Shown here: in pieces, positions 33,258 through 44,272 of the stretch | Layout of the letters: each line of letters begins with the position of its first letter | Numbering within the stretch: the stretch's first letter is position 1 | Source of the DNA: Folioceros fuciformis | Lineage: Eukaryota > Anthocerotophyta > Anthocerotopsida > Anthocerotales | Direction of reading: 5' to 3' | Length of the DNA stretch: 50,215 nucleotides | NCBI GenBank assembly: GCA_049999805.1 | Contig: JBNGIO010005972.1 | Span: 1-50,215, forward strand | Notes under the pieces: generated by a model | What the model saw: the letters and a program-made list of their open reading frames with translations, nothing else | Told to the model about the DNA's origin: nothing | Database searches by the model: none | Program-made: the position numbers and the translations under genes

Positions 33258-36200
33258 ATGGCAGATGCTGTCCGCTCAGACAATTCAAACAGCAACTGCA
33301 GCACTAGCAGTTCGCGGTCGACATCAACCGCAGCAACGTCGTCTGCGGCCCGTAATGCAAGATACGATGCAACCGACTGTACCGTGTCTATCATCTTCGG
33401 CCAACGCGGCCGGCAGAGGCAGCGGCACCACCAGCATCGTCATTCCAGGTCGCGGAGCAGCGTTGCACGCAGCTCTAGCCAGAACTCAGTCCGTCGGGGT
33501 AGGAACAGTGATGGTGAGAGGGCTCCGGAGTCTGGCTCTGGGGTGGAATCTCTGCGGCAATTGGAGCAGCCCGAAAGCGCCAGTGTGGCCAACACAGGGT
33601 ACTTCAACGGGCAAGCACCAAGGCTTTTAAGAGACATGTCGGCACCTACGGAAGTGGAGTTCTCGGATGCTGTGTGTCAACTTCTAACAGGGCAGTCATC
33701 GTACAATATAAACAGTGAGGCGCACATGACGCGTAGCGTCAGTCTAGATCTTCTCAGTGACTCTGGTAGCATATCGTTCACGGATGAGGTGGATGAGGAA
33801 GCCAGCACTGACCTTCCGCTCATGGACTATGAAGTGGAGTCACGTGTAGATCGCGAACCTGGTCAAAACGAGGGCCAGTCTAGTGATGAGGCATCCTCCA
33901 CCCATAGGGGAGCACCATCCACCGTAACTGACTGCTCAGCACTGCCAGATTCATCTACTTTAGCTGAGATATTCCGCTGCTTCATCTGCCTTGGAAAGGT
34001 AGGTAATGCCCTGTTTCTGGAGGGGGATGCATATCTGGTGACAAACTGTGGAATTCATATGTCCCATCTCTGGACCAACTTTGTTGAAGGTAGTGGACGC
34101 TCAGGTGTGTCCCTGCTGTTCCAAGTTGGTTTGCTTGCCATGTATCAAGGTACTCCTGGCCACCCTGCACCCTTCACATCATGTGATGGCTTCATCGTAC
34201 ATGTAGTAGGTCGCTTTTCAGCAAATAACAGTCGCCTGAAACTTGCAGCGGTGGCTCACCGACCAGAAGTCAGAATGCCCGCACTGTCGATCCCCTCTGC
34301 TTGTCTCACAGCTTGTGAGCTGCAGGTTCATATCAGAGATTTCAACGGTATGCAATGTTTGAAACGGCTAGAGAAAATATGGGTTGAGCACCTTTCTTAC
34401 TCTGCACGAATTTGCTGCTTCTGAATTTGTGGTTTTGCCTACTCCTTTCTCAGGAGGTGGAGAAGATGCAAGGGAAACTTGGACAGGGTGCCATGGAAAA
34501 GGTGAACATCTCGTAGGCTTCCCCTTGTGCATGGTCATTTACTAAGTTATGTAACGCACAGTGTGAGGTATATTGGACACTGTTGCCACGTGTCTGCAGC
34601 GACGCAGCAGGATTAAAATGAAAAACGCGCAGAATCATAGGTCTATATGGGCATGTTGAAAGTCTGTGTGCTGACCCCTCAACTTGCTTGAACAGCTGTG
34701 TCCAACACATGAGAGCCCTTTATCTTATTTCTGCACCTCCTGCTCCGTTGCAGTCTGCTCAGACTGTGCAATATTGGATGAGGTACACCTTTCCGTGCTG
34801 CTTTATTATTAGGTCATAGAAAATCGTTAATCGCAAGGTGGTGCCTCAACTCTTCAATGCGGGTGAGTTTCCTTTGGAATCCGGCAATTTGTGCAATAGT
34901 CCTCCATGGCCTGTGTTCTCAGGAGCACAAGGGTCATGCGTTTGAGAGGCTAAGTGTGACATATGGACGACACAAGAAAAAGATTCGAATGGAAGCTGCA
35001 GGCTTACGTCGTCGCCGAAAAGTAAGTCCTGTACTCAGCTGTCTGTTGGTTCGCTTGGGAAAAATGGGATATTTTGAGACGACTTGAACTTGTTTCAATG
35101 TGACATCAAGAGTCTCTAATGGTCTTAAATCCAGGAACTTTCTAAACTCATAGCATCAGTGGACAAGAACATTGAAGCTGTTTTGAAGGTGATTTACTGG
35201 ATCTGGTTGCCTTTTCGTCGCCATCTTCAAGGTGCTAAGAAATGAGTGGACGTTTTTAAACACAGGACTTCTACTATGCAGGGAAAAGATGAATCTGCGT
35301 CTGAGCTGTACTTTGCGTTCAAAAGGATGCAGGTACATTTCATGGGCTATCCGCGTGACTTTTCTGTATCTGAAGAAAACTGTTATCCATTTTTTTAACT
35401 CAAATTAGCATACCCTAATTACTCTGGTATTCTGAGGATAACGGTGTTCCGTTCTGCAGGCTAGGTTGGAAGAACAGTTAAAGTGTAAATTGTTGGCATT
35501 GCTAGCACAGAAAGGGTCAATGACACAAGAGGTAATCTGCGCTATTGTGGATTAAGGTGTTTTGGGTTGACCCAGTCTCGAGTTGTAGGTTCGTAGAATA
35601 GATCTTCACCAGTCAAGTGTAGTAAGAACTCGGCTTGCTGAAAAGGCCGGTCGCTACTCGCTAACTTTGGCAGGTAGATCTTTTGGACACTATCTTGACT
35701 GAACTGGAACAACAGCTGAATACAATACCAAAAAGTGATCTCATTGCACAGGAGCCTAACATTAGCCGCATGCTTCAGGTTTGAGTTTTTTGCCATCTTG
35801 CTGGTTCTGTAACGCATGCTTGCTGGTTCCGTAACTTGTGTCTGGACAGTAGACGGCTAGTCTATTTTTCAGCTGATCCTGATAACCATTAGTGATCCCT
35901 GCAGGACATACATACAAGGACCATTTCAGATGTTTCCAGGACTCCAGTCTCTGCAGAATTTACATCCGAGGTCTGAACAGCACATATCCCTTAACATGCT
36001 CCTGATCTTTGGAAGGCAGCTTGAGTGATTACCTGAGCCCGTGCAGGTGGTCCCTACTTATGAGTATGGTGAGCTCATTCTCACGAACTACAAATTGAAC
36101 ATAGAGAAGACTCAACCTACAGTGTTCTTGTCTACCAGCAGTCAGAATGTGAATGAGCCAACAGATTTCACAAGGGACGTTGTCTACAGTGAGGTATCTA

Positions 36201-38022
36201 TACTTAGTTACGGAGTCTGGGGCAGGAATAAGCATTAACTTCCAAAATCAATGCTATGGGCCTTAACAATATTTGTTTGGACGGACAGATACTGCAATCT
36301 ATTGGCGTCACTTGGCGATTGAAGGTGCATAATTAGTTGTAGAAATGCATAACTCTACCAGCAACTTGTTTCAGTCCCGACCGACCGTTGACATTGAGAA
36401 TATTAATGTGAAGAGCTTGTGGAGCTTGACTCTAGCATCACAGGAAAAGACTTTTGCAAGGCATTTTACTCCTTTCGAAAATGTACATTTCTACTTCAGG
36501 TGTATCCCAGTGGTAGTGAATCCTCGCAGGGCACCTACTTATCTGTGTTCATGGAGGTTGTGACCTTTCGGAGAAGCTTGTGGCTCAAGCTTTATGCTCT
36601 CTTGTCTTTGTACAAGTACTGAACCCACATACATCTTAATCAGATGGTTGATGGTGGTTCTGAACCTGCAACATATGATTATGGAATAGAGATGCTACAT
36701 AGAACCAAGCCTCACCAACGAGTTATACGGAAATTTTCATCGGACTTTGAGGTGGGACTGGTTGTCTGGTGACGTGTTGTTACGTACCTGAAGATCTAAT
36801 AGGAATTGAATGCCTGAGAGTACTCACTCTCTCCTTCACAGGCCGGTGCTTGCTGGGGATACTATCAGTTCTACAGGATTGACCTTCTGGAAAAGGAAGG
36901 CTATCTACTTCCTCAGGAGGACACATTGACGCTCCGGTTCTACGTTCGACCCCTGACGTAAGCTCCAGCGGCCTTATCCGTTGCTCGTGAAAATGTAAGC
37001 AAGTGGTTGTCGCTTGCAGATTTTCTCAGCAGAACCAGGATCTGCAGCGGGTCTTGGCAAGAATGCAACTGGAACGAGACACCGCTAATGAGCAGGTGAA
37101 TGTATATCATGAGAGTTTCTAAGTGCAATTCGGATACTTGCAAGTAATTCGGATATGCACTATTGCCTGAAGCTGTGTAGACCATACATCGGAGGGAATG
37201 AGGTTCAATGACAGATTTGTTTTCTAGGTGGCTCTACTTCGGAGGGCATTCACTGCCACAGTTGTACAGCGGCGTCGAAGAAGGGCCACACGAGTGCGTG
37301 AATTTCAAGGTGGCGTACCTCGTGCAGTTGCAGGTGTGGTGACGAGCAACTTACTCAAAACAGGCACTAAAAGCCTGACTGTCACAAGGCAGCAACATCA
37401 GAGAAAGCAGGACAGTAGCTGCAAAAAATCCAGCAAATGCGCGCAGGAGATGTGGTCCCAAGGCGGCAGTAGATGCAGGTCAGCGACGAACTCAGATATC
37501 AGGAATATCCTTAGAATGGGAGATGCACGAAGACGAGATGTCATCTCCGATTGGGAAAGGTTTGCCCGATTTGGCAAGGAATTCCAGGGCGTAGCTGTTG
37601 ATCTAGAGCCTGCTGAAGCTGACCCGTGCGGAACGGGTTACAGAGAGGACGGGGAAGTGACGGCTGCAGATGGATACAAGCAAGCACTCACAGAGGAATC
37701 AAGGAGGAGCGCCGACGGAACTGAAGGTCAGTTGAGCAGGCAAGTGCACCTGCAGTTAGGCGAAAGCAGAAGCGCAACAAAGAAGCACTGCGAAAGCCGG
37801 CGACAAACTTGTGCATCCACAAGTTCCAAGCTGTCTGACGAGGAGAAGGTGCTGGCCGCATCTACGGAAAAGGCCCCCACAGTGGAGAGCTTTACAATGA
37901 GCTGTGAGTGTAAAAAGGGGTCCTCACTAGGTGAGCTGCTGCCTGGAGATGAGTACCCACAATTGAGCGATCGCTTGGATGACTCATACCCTGGCGCTAA
38001 TCACCTAGATATCATAGCATGA
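33258..38022 (+). CDS. TRIM37-type E3 ubiquitin ligase (RING, B-box, coiled coil, MATH)
   Basis: Eighteen exons, all GT-AG and in phase: 33258-33998, 34090-34149, 34249-34347, 34454-34501, 34696-34782, 34923-35021, 35135-35188, 35282-35332, 35460-35531, 35674-35778, 35905-35970, 36047-36193, 36289-36324, 36500-36556, 36644-36751, 36842-36957, 37020-37095, 37228-38022. Product 938 residues. Residues 1-230 are Ser/Arg/Gln-rich and probably disordered. RING follows at 241-280 (FRCFICLGK, then CPCCSKLVCLPC, RWLTDQKSECPHC). A B-box (317-350: LCPTHESPLSYFCTSC, VCSDC, EHKGH) and a coiled coil (about 350-490) come next. MATH/TRAF domain spans about 495-660 (GVTWRLKVYPSG, GTYLSVFME, KFSSDFE, CWGYYQF). 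The 264-residue tail is hydrophilic. Order and spacing match animal TRIM37, which ubiquitinates substrates recruited by MATH. Role in plants not known to me. Small exons rest on splice signals plus homology. Confidence 0.88.
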
Positions 38023-39028
38023 TGCAGTTGATGGCTGATGGAACGTGAGTGGGAAGCCGTCTTCAGCCTCCGATTCTTGCCTCGGGTTGACGAGGGATGG
38101 AATGGGAGGTCGACAATAGGGGAGTAAATCCGGCTTGCAAGGCTATCACTTAAAGTTGGGTGGGGCCTGTCCTTGTGGCCTGCGTTTCAATTTCCGTTTC
38201 GAGAGACGGAGTTTGAAAAGGCACGTACAGCCTTACTCATGTCGCACGTTGGCCTCCACCCATTGCCGGCGGGGCCATGGTGCCTTTTCCATGTTCCACA
38301 GTCGCGATCAGAGTCCTTCGGGTGTCGAAGCCGGAGAGGCCGGATAGGTAGGGGGGATAGCATGCACGTCCATGTACGATTGAACTTCATTCGGAACTAG
38401 TCCTTGGGGTCAACGAAATAGAGAGGAACTGTCTTCCCAAACATCACCTCAAGCATGAGAGTATTGGGTCGAAGCCATTTCGCGCCAATGAAGTTTCCAT
38501 GAACGGTGGATTGTCCACCTCCTGGAGTCTGTTTCCCAGATAGTTAATCTACGTAATGACGCTCTCTCTCTCCCAGGTGACGGATGGAATCACGTGGAAC
38601 GAAGACGGGTTGTTTTCTAAGGCTCCTCCGGGGTCATACTCCGGAGACGTACACGCTAGGTACTTGGTCGAGATACGACGCGGTCTGGGTTATCTTCTGG
38701 CAACGCTGCATACGGCACATCTCCAAAGCTGACTGGAGCTGCCATCCCAGGAGAGAGCTGGCTGCGCGCGGGTTTCAAGTCGTCTCTGTGGCAGCAGGCA
38801 CCTTGCTGGTTACGTCTTCGCGTCTGCACTGGACAAGGATAGCGTGACGGTGACATTTTGGACCCACGCAGGGTTTAAATAAAAAATTTCCAGCAGAGCA
38901 GCAGCTGCTCCCTCGGCGTCCTCAATAAGGAATTGGGTTCAGGGCTAACATCCTCCATATCATATCTGTGCAGAGTACAGTCTCATTGGAACGAGGGTCT
39001 ACAGGTCCGTGATGTTCAAGGTTTGAAG
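38023..39028 (+). other. Region with possible unassigned exons
   Basis: Beyond the TRIM37-type stop, several stretches look exon-like. A frame opens after a good acceptor at 38577 (polypyrimidine then CAG) and could splice from 38682 (GTCTGG donor) to 38751 in phase. Another stretch lies after the acceptor at about 38990. These may be 5' exons of the membrane-protein gene, which would give it a longer N-terminal domain, or a separate small gene. No family was recognised. Confidence 0.3.
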
Positions 39029-40089
39029 ATGTCGGCCGACGTGATCAGGTCTTTCCTTCCTGAGACATCAAATCTTGTGCTCTCCAGCTCCAGGCTGCGG
39101 CCGCTGTGGCTTCAGGCCTTTCCAGTTGACGTTGCGGAAGCTTGTCCAACTCCCTCATTCTCCGTCTCTGTAAGTTTGGTCTTCCAGGGCAGGAGACAAT
39201 GAACGCCCGGTGTCCTCATTCTTGAACATTCTGACTGTTTTTTCCTTTCTTTCTGATACATTCTGGCTGTTGAAGACCCGCTAGGGTTGCTAGAAGTGAA
39301 GAAGGGCTGTTGTTGTTAACACTGCTGTCACTCTCTCTTACGTGATATGTCATGCAGCTCCTATGGACGCACACCATCCTCACTGTGAAGTGGCCATATC
39401 TGGCAGTTATCTGTGTTTTGGGTATTGTTTCGGGCCTGGGAGCTGGCGGCCATTTGCTTTTCGCCGCCCTTTCCGATAGCAGGAAGCCTCGCATCAGTTC
39501 AGGTTTCTTCACATGGGGGTCCGCCTTTGTCTGGTATGCTCTCATGTGTGTAGGAGGCTTGGGATTCCACTGCTTCCAACGACACCCAACCTTCTATTTC
39601 TTGGACTTGGTATCCACAGGTTCTTCGTCTATGTCAATGTTGATGGGCTTGGCTGTATTCGCCAACCTGGTGGATGACAGGACCCTGATATGGCGACTAG
39701 CATGCTTTGTAACTGACGTGTGCGTGGCAGCTGTGGGATTATTCGCTCCTCCTTTGATTCGTGAGCAGGTCTATATTGTCCCCACTTTAGTGGCGCTACT
39801 TGCAGGGCTTTTGCTCCTTGCAAAATGTCTGATTGCTTCCTTCAGACAGGGAAAACTTGTTCACGACCTGACAAGAGACTCCCCTCAAAGTTGGCTCCTG
39901 CTTGGGTCCTTCTTCATCCTTCTAGGTGTAGCAGCTTTGTTAGGAGATAGGTTCCTGTGCTTCTTTTTCGGATCGAATGGCGGGTTCATAGTTTGGTTTT
40001 TTTTGGCATGTGACTTGTTTATCCTTTGTGCATACAGAGTTGTCCTCTCGATGGATAAAGAGCAGACGAGATTATTGAAATGCCAGTGA
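39029..40089 (+). CDS. Seven-helix membrane protein, family unknown
   Basis: Exons 39029-39169 and 39358-40089 join in phase 0 (GTAAGT donor, ATGCAG acceptor) and encode 290 residues. About seven hydrophobic segments are visible after residue 58, among them ILTVKWPYLAVICVLG, AFVWYALMCVGGLGF, a Ser/Met-rich helix (DLVSTGSSSMSMLMGLAVF), LACFVTDVCVAAVGLF, IVPTLVALLAGLLLL, SWLLLGSFFILLGVAALLG and IVWFFLACDLFILCAY. The C-terminus is short and charged. I do not recognise the family. It is not clearly a ceramidase, PAQR or transporter by motif. The start at 39029 is the first ATG of this frame after a stop-free lead. Upstream exon-like sequence from 38577 may extend it. Confidence 0.65.
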
Positions 40090-40451
40090 CTGATGCTAGG
40101 AAAATGCTTCTACTGTAGGGATGTATAGTAACAACGTGAGAGAAGTTGTATTGATTGATTGCAATGTCTTTTAGGGAGCATTACGCAAGATTTGTGGACA
40201 ATGAAATACCATCTTCTGAAAAATGAACCTGCCGTAGAACCGAAACAAATCCGTAAGAAGCGCAACATGAGCGTGCAGAGAAAACGAGTCTCTCCTATGC
40301 TCTTTGGCGGCGTTCCGTTGCGTTTCGTGGCTCACTGTCGCACACGCTTACTGCATCAACAGTATCTACTCCCGAGCTTGCCAACTGTCCAGAATTCACA
40401 TGGGCCACTGTTTCAGTTGGTTCTTTATGAACCCGATTCAAACCATTTCAG
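40090..40451. other. Spacer between membrane-protein gene and phosphatase
   Basis: About 360 bp with no supported gene. The frame at 40159-40455 has no domain. It should contain one 3' UTR and the next promoter. Confidence 0.35.
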
Positions 40452-42061
40452 ATGATCGCCAGGGGCTCTCTCCAGGTTGCAGGCCAAGGGAAGATGTGTG
40501 GGATGCGCCTGCTGCCTGGAGGGCATTACGTCCGCGGATGTAAGATATTTGGATCGGGGGAGAGCAGTACGCTGCGTGCGCGACTGGCTGTTTTTGGAAA
40601 CGCGCAACAGGATCGGTTGTGGACTGCTGCTGGTCCAATCACGTCATGGCATCTCAGCTCCGGGCTGCAATTTGGATCTCGCTCCTGCGTCATGGCTGAT
40701 CCTTCTCGTCAACAATGCAGGGCTACCCACAACGTGGATGCTGCTCAGCTGAGCACTCGGCCGTCCCCTGGTAAGTTCTGCGCATCCAGGCACAGCTGTT
40801 GAGAAGATCATTCATCATGACCGTTCTCGGAAGAAGAGGAGGTTGGCATCCAACCCAGCGCTGGCTGGAGTGGCGTGTTGCTGATCTCCATGATGGGTTC
40901 ATGTCACATTGCTCCTCCTTGTAAAGCAGAAACGTTGCACCTATGGCGAACGGCAGATGCAGTCTGCTTTGATGTGGACAGCACAGTGTCTCTCGACGAA
41001 GGAATTGATGAACTAGCTACCTTCTGTGGCGCGGGAGAAGCTGTCGCAGCATGGACTGCCAGGTCTGTCGGGTTGGGTTTCTTTAGGGCATACTACTGCG
41101 CTTGCGGGTCTGGCTGGTGATGCTACTTGAGTCTCATTTCCTTTTATCCGGTGGCTTTGAAGGTCCCTGATATATTTTCGTTCATGTGTCCCTGATGCAG
41201 AGCCATGGGCGGCTCGGTGCCGTTTGAGGAGGCCTTAGCTGCAAGACTGGCTCTGTTTCAACCATCGTTCTCAACACTGACTGAATTTCTGACCAAGAAG
41301 CCTTCCAGGTACGGAAGGATTAGCACCCTAGAAAATAATTTTGAGCCTCGCAGAGCAAGTGTCTCTTTTTGTGGTTTAATGCTGTTGAGGGCTTTTTTTG
41401 CAGGCTTACCCCGGGGATCACCGATCTGATAAGTGGCTTGCAGTCTCGTGGGGTTGATGTTTTCCTTGTTTCTGGAGGATTCCGACAGATGATCGAGGTG
41501 AGGCATAACGCTCACATCGAGCCTGGTGAAACCCAGAAGACCTGGCTGCTGACCCTTCTGGATGTCGTCTTGCAGCCCATAGCGTCTATCCTTCACATTC
41601 CGCGAGAGAGAATCTTTGCCAACACTCTGCTGTTCCATCCTAATGGGCAGTTCTCTGGCTTCGACTTGAATGAGCCGACCTGTCGGAGTGGAGGCAAAGC
41701 AGAAGCAATAGCCAGCATAAAGCAGGTGAGCCGGTACCTTAAGTTTGCTTCGTTGCTTTTTGGCACGCCGTGTGAGCGTCTCGTGTTTGCTGCAGAAGCA
41801 TGGGTACCACAAGCTGGTCATGATAGGAGATGGAGCTACTGACCTGGAGGTATCCAAGAACCTGGATTTGAGCATTGAAGGTAGGACCTGCGCATTGTGA
41901 GGTCCCATTTGACCTGTTGCAACCTGCAGGCTCGCAAACCGGGGGGTGCAGACATCTTCATCTGTTATGGTGGCGTGCAACTTCGGGAAGCCGTAGCTGC
42001 GAAGTCGGACTGGTCGGTCATGGATTTTGAGGATTTGATTCAAAATATTTCCTCCTCATAG
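40452..42061 (+). CDS. PSP: Phosphoserine phosphatase, probably plastid
   Basis: Hydrolyses O-phosphoserine to serine, the last step of the phosphorylated serine pathway. Exons 40452-40770, 40930-41062, 41201-41308, 41404-41497, 41576-41725, 41796-41849 and 41930-42061 encode 329 residues. HAD motifs are present: nucleophile DVDST (motif I), LVSGGFRQM (motif II), SGGKAEA (motif III Lys) and MIGDGATDLE (motif IV). LARPSP-type and GSVPFEEALAARL segments match plant PSP closely. About 105 N-terminal residues, rich in Arg, Ser and Ala, should be a transit peptide. Exon 2 has a tandem acceptor (AAGCAG): use of 40927 instead of 40930 adds one residue in frame. The start codon is the first ATG of the open exon 1 frame and is less certain than the core. 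Confidence 0.92.
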
Positions 42062-42579
42062 TGCTAGAGCTGTTTAGACTCCGCATCTTCCATGACCTAA
42101 ACTCTCTTCCTCTCCTGGCGCTCGAAGGCCATGTACCCTAATAAGCTAGGGCCGAAACGAACTCCGGCAACAGTCTGTCGGACGGGGAAGTAATATATAG
42201 CTCACATGACCATATTCATGTTTTGTCTGGTCCTTGCGCCTTTGATGTGCACGGCACCACCCCATGTCTCCTTCACCCCGCATTTGGCAATTTTCTGGTT
42301 TTCATTGCAATCATCAATCTGCAATTTCTATCTCTAAATACGACAAGTGTATACCTATACTGTGCGTGTACAGCGTAGACTAATGGTATGAAGAGATGCT
42401 CATAGTTTTAGATTCGATTTAAATTTAATTGATATTTTCCAAGGTTGGAATGACCTACAGTCTCCGGTAGGTACTGTAGTTTCCATACTGCCGTACCCAC
42501 GCCCCATATTAGGGCTCCGCCTTGTCTTTAGGGCTCGAGTATTTTTAACGCTGTGTGGTGGCGGCCAAGTTTAGCAGCG
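42062..42579. other. Spacer between phosphatase and eL36
   Basis: PSP 3' flank and eL36 promoter. TTAGGGCT-like sequences at 42510-42535 recall telo-box elements often found in plant ribosomal-protein promoters, but the match is partial. Confidence 0.35.
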
Positions 42580-43311
42580 ATGGCGCCGACTGTGGCAGGC
42601 AGCGGTATTGCGGTGGGTCTCAGCAGAGGGCATGTGGTCACAAAGAGGACGCCTGCTGTTCGCCCTTCTGCTACCAAGGGGGTACGTATGCTGTGACATC
42701 GGCCACGCTCGGGTTTGCACCTCGACTAGGAGTGTGTAGATATCGTCTATCCTGTGATGGGAGTCTGTGATTGGAGTCTGTGATTGTTCGTTGTTGCTGC
42801 TGGCTGCCCAAGTCTGGTGTTTTCTTTGCTTGTGGAGACCCTTGCTTGTTTGGCAGAGTACGACGCTTTTGACGGATCAATTGAGCTTGGGTTGTGGTCC
42901 GATGAATATGTCAACGGCTGCTCAGGATGATGTCTGAGGCTTTCTTCGTGGTGTGTTGCAGAGGAAGGGGAAGAGAACGGGATTTGTACGGTTGTTGATC
43001 CGTGAGGTTGCGGGATTTGCTCCGTACGAAAAGAGAATAACAGAGTTGTTGAAGGTCGGGAAAGACAAGCGTGCCTTAAAGGTGGCGAAGAAGAAGCTGG
43101 GTACTCATCTCCGAGCCAAGAGAAAGCGTGAGGAGATGGCTACTGTACTCCGAAAGCAAAGGTCCACAACTGATGTTTGTTCTTTAGCCGACCTAAAGCA
43201 AGCTGTATCTGGGGGTTTAGTTTACCTGCCCTGTTTGCTGCGGTCATTCTTTGCTCATCTGTCCCTGGTTGCTGTTTCAGGGCAACAGGTGGTACCGAAA
43301 AGAAGAAGTGA
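42580..43311 (+). CDS. RPL36: 60S ribosomal protein eL36 (L36)
   Basis: Component of the cytosolic large ribosomal subunit. Exons 42580-42681, 42962-43161 and 43281-43311 encode 110 residues, the usual eL36 length. The N-terminus carries [15 protein letters not shown]. The diagnostic core reads [20 protein letters not shown] followed by [10 protein letters not shown] and AKRKREEM. The last exon of ten codons gives ATGGTEKKK, the typical lysine tail. Introns are 280 and 119 nt. All splice sites are GT-AG. The tiny last exon is easy to miss: reading through intron 2 would replace the lysine tail. Confidence 0.96.
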
Positions 43312-44272
43312 GCCATCGTCACGGGGAGATTGTTAGGCATGGGTGCAATTACCCTGGATGTCGAAGTTTTTTGAACTGGCTGTGTGGAACAGTTCGTTTA
43401 GTAGATGAGAATCCTATTCTCCGCGGCTATTTAAATTCGGCTGTGTGGCTGGAAATTAGTCATGCCACTTTTGTTTTTGGTCTCTGTGTATCAAATGCTG
43501 TCTCCACAATTTCTCTTAAAAGTCGCTCCATACCTTTCAGTCTGAATCTGAAGCATCCTCGTGTAATGCTGTATGTGCTGACTCGTTGTTTTTCTGTTGA
43601 TCACCTGCTAGCCCATAGCCATCTTGGGTGCATACACCGCGTCCTGAGGCTGGGAAGATTTCCAGGCTTTTATGCTCTGTTGTTGATGCTGTCATATTTG
43701 TTGACTTGTGGACTTCCGGGATCAGGGTTTTGCAAATGACCGTGTGGGCTCTTCTTCAGCCCCATCTTAAGTTTGAGTCTCCTCATTCCGTTGTTTTCCC
43801 CCGAGGTCAGGGGGCTCTGGCTTTCGCAAGTTCGTTTTCATAGTTGCCTAATTTTGGAAGGCCTGAGCTCCGAACGTACATGTCTGTCTTACGCTAGAAA
43901 CAGGGAGTGTTACCCTTACTGTTGTTCATGCCGGATTCGTAGATAGCACAGGGTGATAACGAAGTGCTTGGCAAAATAATTCGAAGCCTCATGCAGAGGT
44001 GGTACATGCACCAATGCAAAGCAAAAACATTAGAGAGAAATGGGCGAACGGGCTGATATACGAAGGGCGTGTGTGATTGGAAGGCAGAAGCGCTCCTTAT
44101 CCGAGTCAGCTAGGTCGAAGTTGCTGGATACCCATCTCCGCCATTCGTTTCTCCATCGCTGGAATTCGTGTGTCTCGCGGGCTCAGTCTTGTTGGCGTGC
44201 GCCCTCCTCCACCTCTGCCTTCAGTTGGAGTGAAGTTTGGCACTCGGATCGGGCATATCCTGCGAGGTCGAA
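43312..44272. other. Spacer between eL36 and psbY
   Basis: About 960 bp with no supported gene. Frames at 43251-43739 and 44077-44457 lack domains; the latter overlaps the psbY leader and start in another frame. It should contain the psbY promoter. Confidence 0.35.

Noticed and set aside
34321-34424. Extension of TRIM37 exon 1 as a continuous 388-codon frame
   Set aside because: The frame runs past the RING start into intronic sequence. The conserved zinc-ligand segments lie in separate exons with good splice sites.
41258-42043. 261-codon minus-strand frame over the PSP gene
   Set aside because: It crosses exons and introns of a well-supported plus-strand gene and shows no domain.
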